Assembly (NCBI GenBank): GCA_934230685.1
Contig: CAKQFF010000029.1
Coordinates: 1-17,009 of the forward strand
Direction of reading: 5' to 3'
DNA: 17,009 bases
DNA from: an uncultured Prevotella sp.
GTDB lineage: Bacteria > Bacteroidota > Bacteroidia > Bacteroidales > Bacteroidaceae
The position numbers and the translations under genes were made by a program. This document shows, piece after piece, positions 15,283 to 17,009 of this stretch. The notes beneath the pieces are model-generated. The model worked only from the letters and a program-made list of their open reading frames with translations. It was not told where the DNA came from and did not search any database. Position 1 is the stretch's first letter, and every line of letters begins with the position of its first letter.

Positions 15283-15945
15283 CTATCTTGAATTTCTTAT
15301 AATCTCTCCAGCCTTTGATTTCTCACTATCGAATGTCAATACATTGTATATATCCGTAGCGTTCTGCGGGTCGACAATATGTGGAGCCATCATGCAGAGC
15401 ACTCTGAGTTGTTTGTCGCCGAACGTGAACAGCCTCATCATGCGGGCAGTCTGGGCACAAGAATAATAACAGCCGAGACTTGCCACTTGCAGCAAGTCGA
15501 ACTTGTTGTCGTCGAAACTTGCATTCTTCACCTTATTATATAATATCGAGAAAGAGGCATCGTCGAGACAATAGCCATAGCCTATTGGCACTTCAGGACC
15601 AACTACATTCACTCCTCCTGCACCACAAGAGGGATGAGAGGGAGGAGCAGGTTGCTGAATGTTGTCATCCACATAGCTCATATTATAGGCAACAACCCTT
15701 CCGTTCAGGTCAAAGCCCACAACGATACGCTTGCTCTCGCCCTGGATGACATTCATCTTATAGTACTCCCATTTGTCGCCATAAGCGTCAAAGCTTGTCA
15801 GCTTAGGCTGACCCAGTATGCCAATCACTTCCTGCTTGGTCATACCACGCTCCACTGTCTTCTTAATCTTTGCTGTAGCCGAAAGGCATACGGCAAACAT
15901 CAGTATGGTTGTGGCAATAAGTGCCATCCATTCGTTCCTTTTCAT
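15283..15945 (-). CDS. Secreted protein with BamE-like and DUF4476 domains
   Basis: This protein of 220 residues starts at the ATG at 15945; the in-frame codon six bases further upstream is TTG. A signal peptide (MKRNEWMALIATT to LSATA) exports it. Residues about 28-95 hold a SmpA/BamE-like unit, ERGMTKQEVIGILGQP then DKWEYYK, followed by IVVGFDLNGRVV. A proline-rich linker (QQPAPPSHPSCG) leads to a C-terminal domain, SFDDNKFDLLQVASLG then YYSCAQTARMMRLFTFGDKQ. That pattern fits DUF4476, a helical domain common in Bacteroidetes and of unknown function. There is no lipobox. The BamE-like fold often mediates envelope protein contacts, but no partner is identifiable. It is divergent from the sigma-factor operon. 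Confidence 0.85.
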   Translation of the reverse strand: MKRNEWMALIATTILMFAVCLSATAKIKKTVERGMTKQEVIGILGQPKLTSFDAYGDKWEYYKMNVIQGESKRIVVGFDLNGRVVAYNMSYVDDNIQQPAPPSHPSCGAGGVNVVGPEVPIGYGYCLDDASFSILYNKVKNASFDDNKFDLLQVASLGCYYSCAQTARMMRLFTFGDKQLRVLCMMAPHIVDPQNATDIYNVLTFDSEKSKAGEIIRNSR

Positions 15946-15997
15946 AAGCAATATTCGTTTTTTTGAAAGTTATTGTTTGCTTTAATTTTTACGCTTG

Positions 15998-16005
15998 CAA
16001 AAGTA
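15998..16005 (-). promoter_or_regulatory. Promoter -7 element for the DUF4476 protein
   Basis: The minus strand reads TACTTTTG, an exact TAnnTTTG, 52 bases before the ATG at 15945. No consensus -33 element is present. The paired motif at 16028-16064 lies immediately upstream. Confidence 0.55.
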
Positions 16006-16027
16006 GCTTATTCATTTCAGACAGAAT

Positions 16028-16064
16028 GGAGAAAATTCCCTATTAGTTGAGGGGAAAATCCCTA
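16028..16064. promoter_or_regulatory. Paired operator-like motif (GAAAAT-CCCTA twice)
   Basis: GGAGAAAATTCCCTA (16028-16042) and GAGGGGAAAATCCCTA (16049-16064) are near-identical direct repeats offset by 22-23 bases, about two helical turns. The second contains the inverted arms GGGA-AAA-TCCC. They lie between a divergent pair: the DUF4476 gene and the sigma-factor operon. Binding by a dimeric regulator is inference. Confidence 0.45.
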
Positions 16065-16116
16065 AAAACATCAACAGCTGTCACAAAAATAGATTTCACA
16101 CGTTATATATATGAAC

Positions 16117-16132
16117 CCACTTTTAAAAGTGG
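16117..16132. promoter_or_regulatory. Perfect 16-bp palindrome upstream of the sigma operon
   Basis: CCACTTTTAAAAGTGG is a perfect palindrome with no spacer, about 65 bases before the small membrane protein gene. A second short inverted repeat, GAACT-AA-AGTTC, lies at 16161-16172. No TAnnTTTG promoter is visible before this operon, so an alternative sigma factor or an activator may be used. The role as an operator is inference. Confidence 0.4.
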
Positions 16133-16197
16133 ACTCAAATAAAAATTTATAACTGAAAATGAACTAAAGTTCAAGTATTCACTAAAAATAATAAACA

Positions 16198-16476
16198 ATG
16201 AACAACTCGTTAAAAAATAAGATTGTCAACGGAACCATAGATTTCGTAATCTTTTTAGTTGTCTTCTGCATAACAGAGGCTATCATCGACCTCGTTATGG
16301 GTTGGGAATTATGGAACCTTTCAATCAGAACCACAAGTCAAGTAATGACTGTCATCTGCATTGCATGTGGCGTAAATGGCTTGGTGTTTACTTTTATCGG
16401 ACGCTATCGCAGCAAGCGAAACCAAAAGAAGATTGACGAACAATACGGCAAGCTTTTTGATGAAGCTGGGATATAA
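16198..16476 (+). CDS. Small two-helix membrane protein upstream of a sigma factor
   Basis: This 92-residue protein has two predicted membrane helices (about 13-35 and 47-68) joined by a short loop containing WELWNLSIRTT. A basic stretch, RYRSKRNQKK, follows the second helix and should lie in the cytoplasm, giving a hairpin with both ends inside. I recognise no family. The gene ends 36 bases before the sigma-factor gene on the same strand, so the two are probably co-transcribed. The position beside an ECF-type sigma gene suggests a membrane-bound regulator or a small envelope protein under its control. It does not look like a classic anti-sigma factor, which has a cytoplasmic zinc-binding or helical N-domain and a single helix. 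Confidence 0.75.
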   Translation: MNNSLKNKIVNGTIDFVIFLVVFCITEAIIDLVMGWELWNLSIRTTSQVMTVICIACGVNGLVFTFIGRYRSKRNQKKIDEQYGKLFDEAGI

Positions 16477-16512
16477 ATCCCGTGGATGTTTAAATAACGA
16501 CATGAATGAACA

Positions 16513-16995
16513 ATGAAAAAGGACAACGTTCTAACAATATTCACCCGAATACGCCAACGTTTGCATAGCACAGCACGCAACATCGCCGGACAGAATAACG
16601 CTGACGACGTGTTGCAGGATGCGTTTTGCAAGCTTTGGACGCTTAAGAAATATCCAAACGACCAACAGCAAACCGAAAACATCACCAATTCCATAGTGAG
16701 AAATCTTAGTATCGACTATAGAAGGGCTGCCAACAGAAGCATACAGTCGGACATTGACACCAACGACACAGACAACTCAAAAGAGCAGGACATTCGTGAG
16801 CTTTTTGATTCGGTGAAGAAAATCATTGATCTTAAACTGAATGACACTCAACGCAATGTGTTGTGGATGCGCGACTACGAAGGCTATTCGTTTGAGGAGA
16901 TAGCCAAACAGACGGGCATAACGGAGGTGAACGTGAGACAGATATTGTCAAGAGCACGCAAAGTTATTCGTGAAACCTATAAAACAATTAACTAA
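16513..16995 (+). CDS. ECF-type RNA polymerase sigma factor
   Basis: This 160-residue protein has only the two domains of an extracytoplasmic-function sigma factor. Region 2 carries NADDVLQDAFCKLWTLK (about 29-45), the core-binding helix, and NLSIDYRRAANRS (64-76) at the DNA-melting end. Region 4 is residues about 109-157, with the helix-turn-helix YSFEEIAKQTGITEVNVRQ then ILSRARKVIRE, which would read the -35 element. An Asp/Asn-rich linker joins them. It is preceded by a small membrane protein gene and followed by a gene whose start codon overlaps its stop (TAATG). That following gene is the place to look for an anti-sigma factor. Target promoters cannot be read here. Confidence 0.93.
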   Translation: MKKDNVLTIFTRIRQRLHSTARNIAGQNNADDVLQDAFCKLWTLKKYPNDQQQTENITNSIVRNLSIDYRRAANRSIQSDIDTNDTDNSKEQDIRELFDSVKKIIDLKLNDTQRNVLWMRDYEGYSFEEIAKQTGITEVNVRQILSRARKVIRETYKTIN

Positions 16996-17009
16996 TGGCA
17001 AATAAAGAT
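16995..17009 (+). CDS. Start of the next gene in the sigma operon (partial)
   Basis: The sigma stop TAA shares its last A with an ATG, giving TAATG and the opening MANKD before the window ends. The overlap is typical of translationally coupled genes, so a downstream cistron is likely. Only five codons are visible, so nothing can be said of its function. Confidence 0.5.

Overview
The window looks like a chromosomal segment from a member of the Bacteroidales, most likely a Prevotella-like gut or oral species. Three lines of evidence support this. Nearly every transcription unit is preceded by the Bacteroidetes -7 promoter motif TAnnTTTG, twice with TTTG exactly 19 bases upstream (rpmH and tRNA-Leu). 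Start codons lack obvious Shine-Dalgarno sequences. The gene families are also typical: a histidine kinase with a periplasmic TPR sensor, a DUF4476 protein, a PL8 glycosaminoglycan lyase, and intergenic heptamer repeats. The species assignment is inference.

Layout. 13-3284 (-): a histidine kinase followed, with a 4-base ATGA overlap, by a secreted protein that resembles only the kinase's sensor half. 3464-5017 (+): a 517-residue protein of unknown function, convergent with radC. 5022-6754 (-): a family 2 glycosyltransferase and radC, 5 bases apart. 6755-6954: a 21-bp tandem repeat next to a long A/T-rich inverted repeat. 6955-7940: divergent efp and rpmH; rpmH is only 51 codons. 8060-9154 (-): mannose-1-phosphate guanylyltransferase, sharing a bidirectional terminator with rpmH. 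9356-9437 (+): tRNA-Leu(CAA) with promoter and terminator. 9574-9801 (+): a small AT-rich gene resembling only the C-terminal tail of Rpn-family nucleases. 9898-12786 (-): a secreted PL8 chondroitinase-like lyase. 12974-15241 (+): an outer-membrane porin and an inner-membrane Gate-domain transporter. 15283-15945 (-): a secreted BamE-like/DUF4476 protein. 16198-17009 (+): a small two-helix membrane protein, an ECF-type sigma factor, and the first codons of another gene overlapping the sigma stop.

How the parts relate. Housekeeping genes (efp, rpmH, tRNA-Leu, radC, and manC for GDP-mannose supply) alternate with envelope genes for sensing, glycan assembly, glycan degradation and transport. The lyase is divergent from the porin-transporter pair, but no SusC/SusD pair or sulfatase lies in the window, so it is not part of a canonical polysaccharide utilisation locus here. 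The items most worth a second look are the sensor-only twin of the histidine kinase, the orphan Rpn-tail gene with its own promoter, and the sigma-factor operon with a paired operator-like motif and a palindrome upstream. No gene-free stretch exceeds 300 bases.
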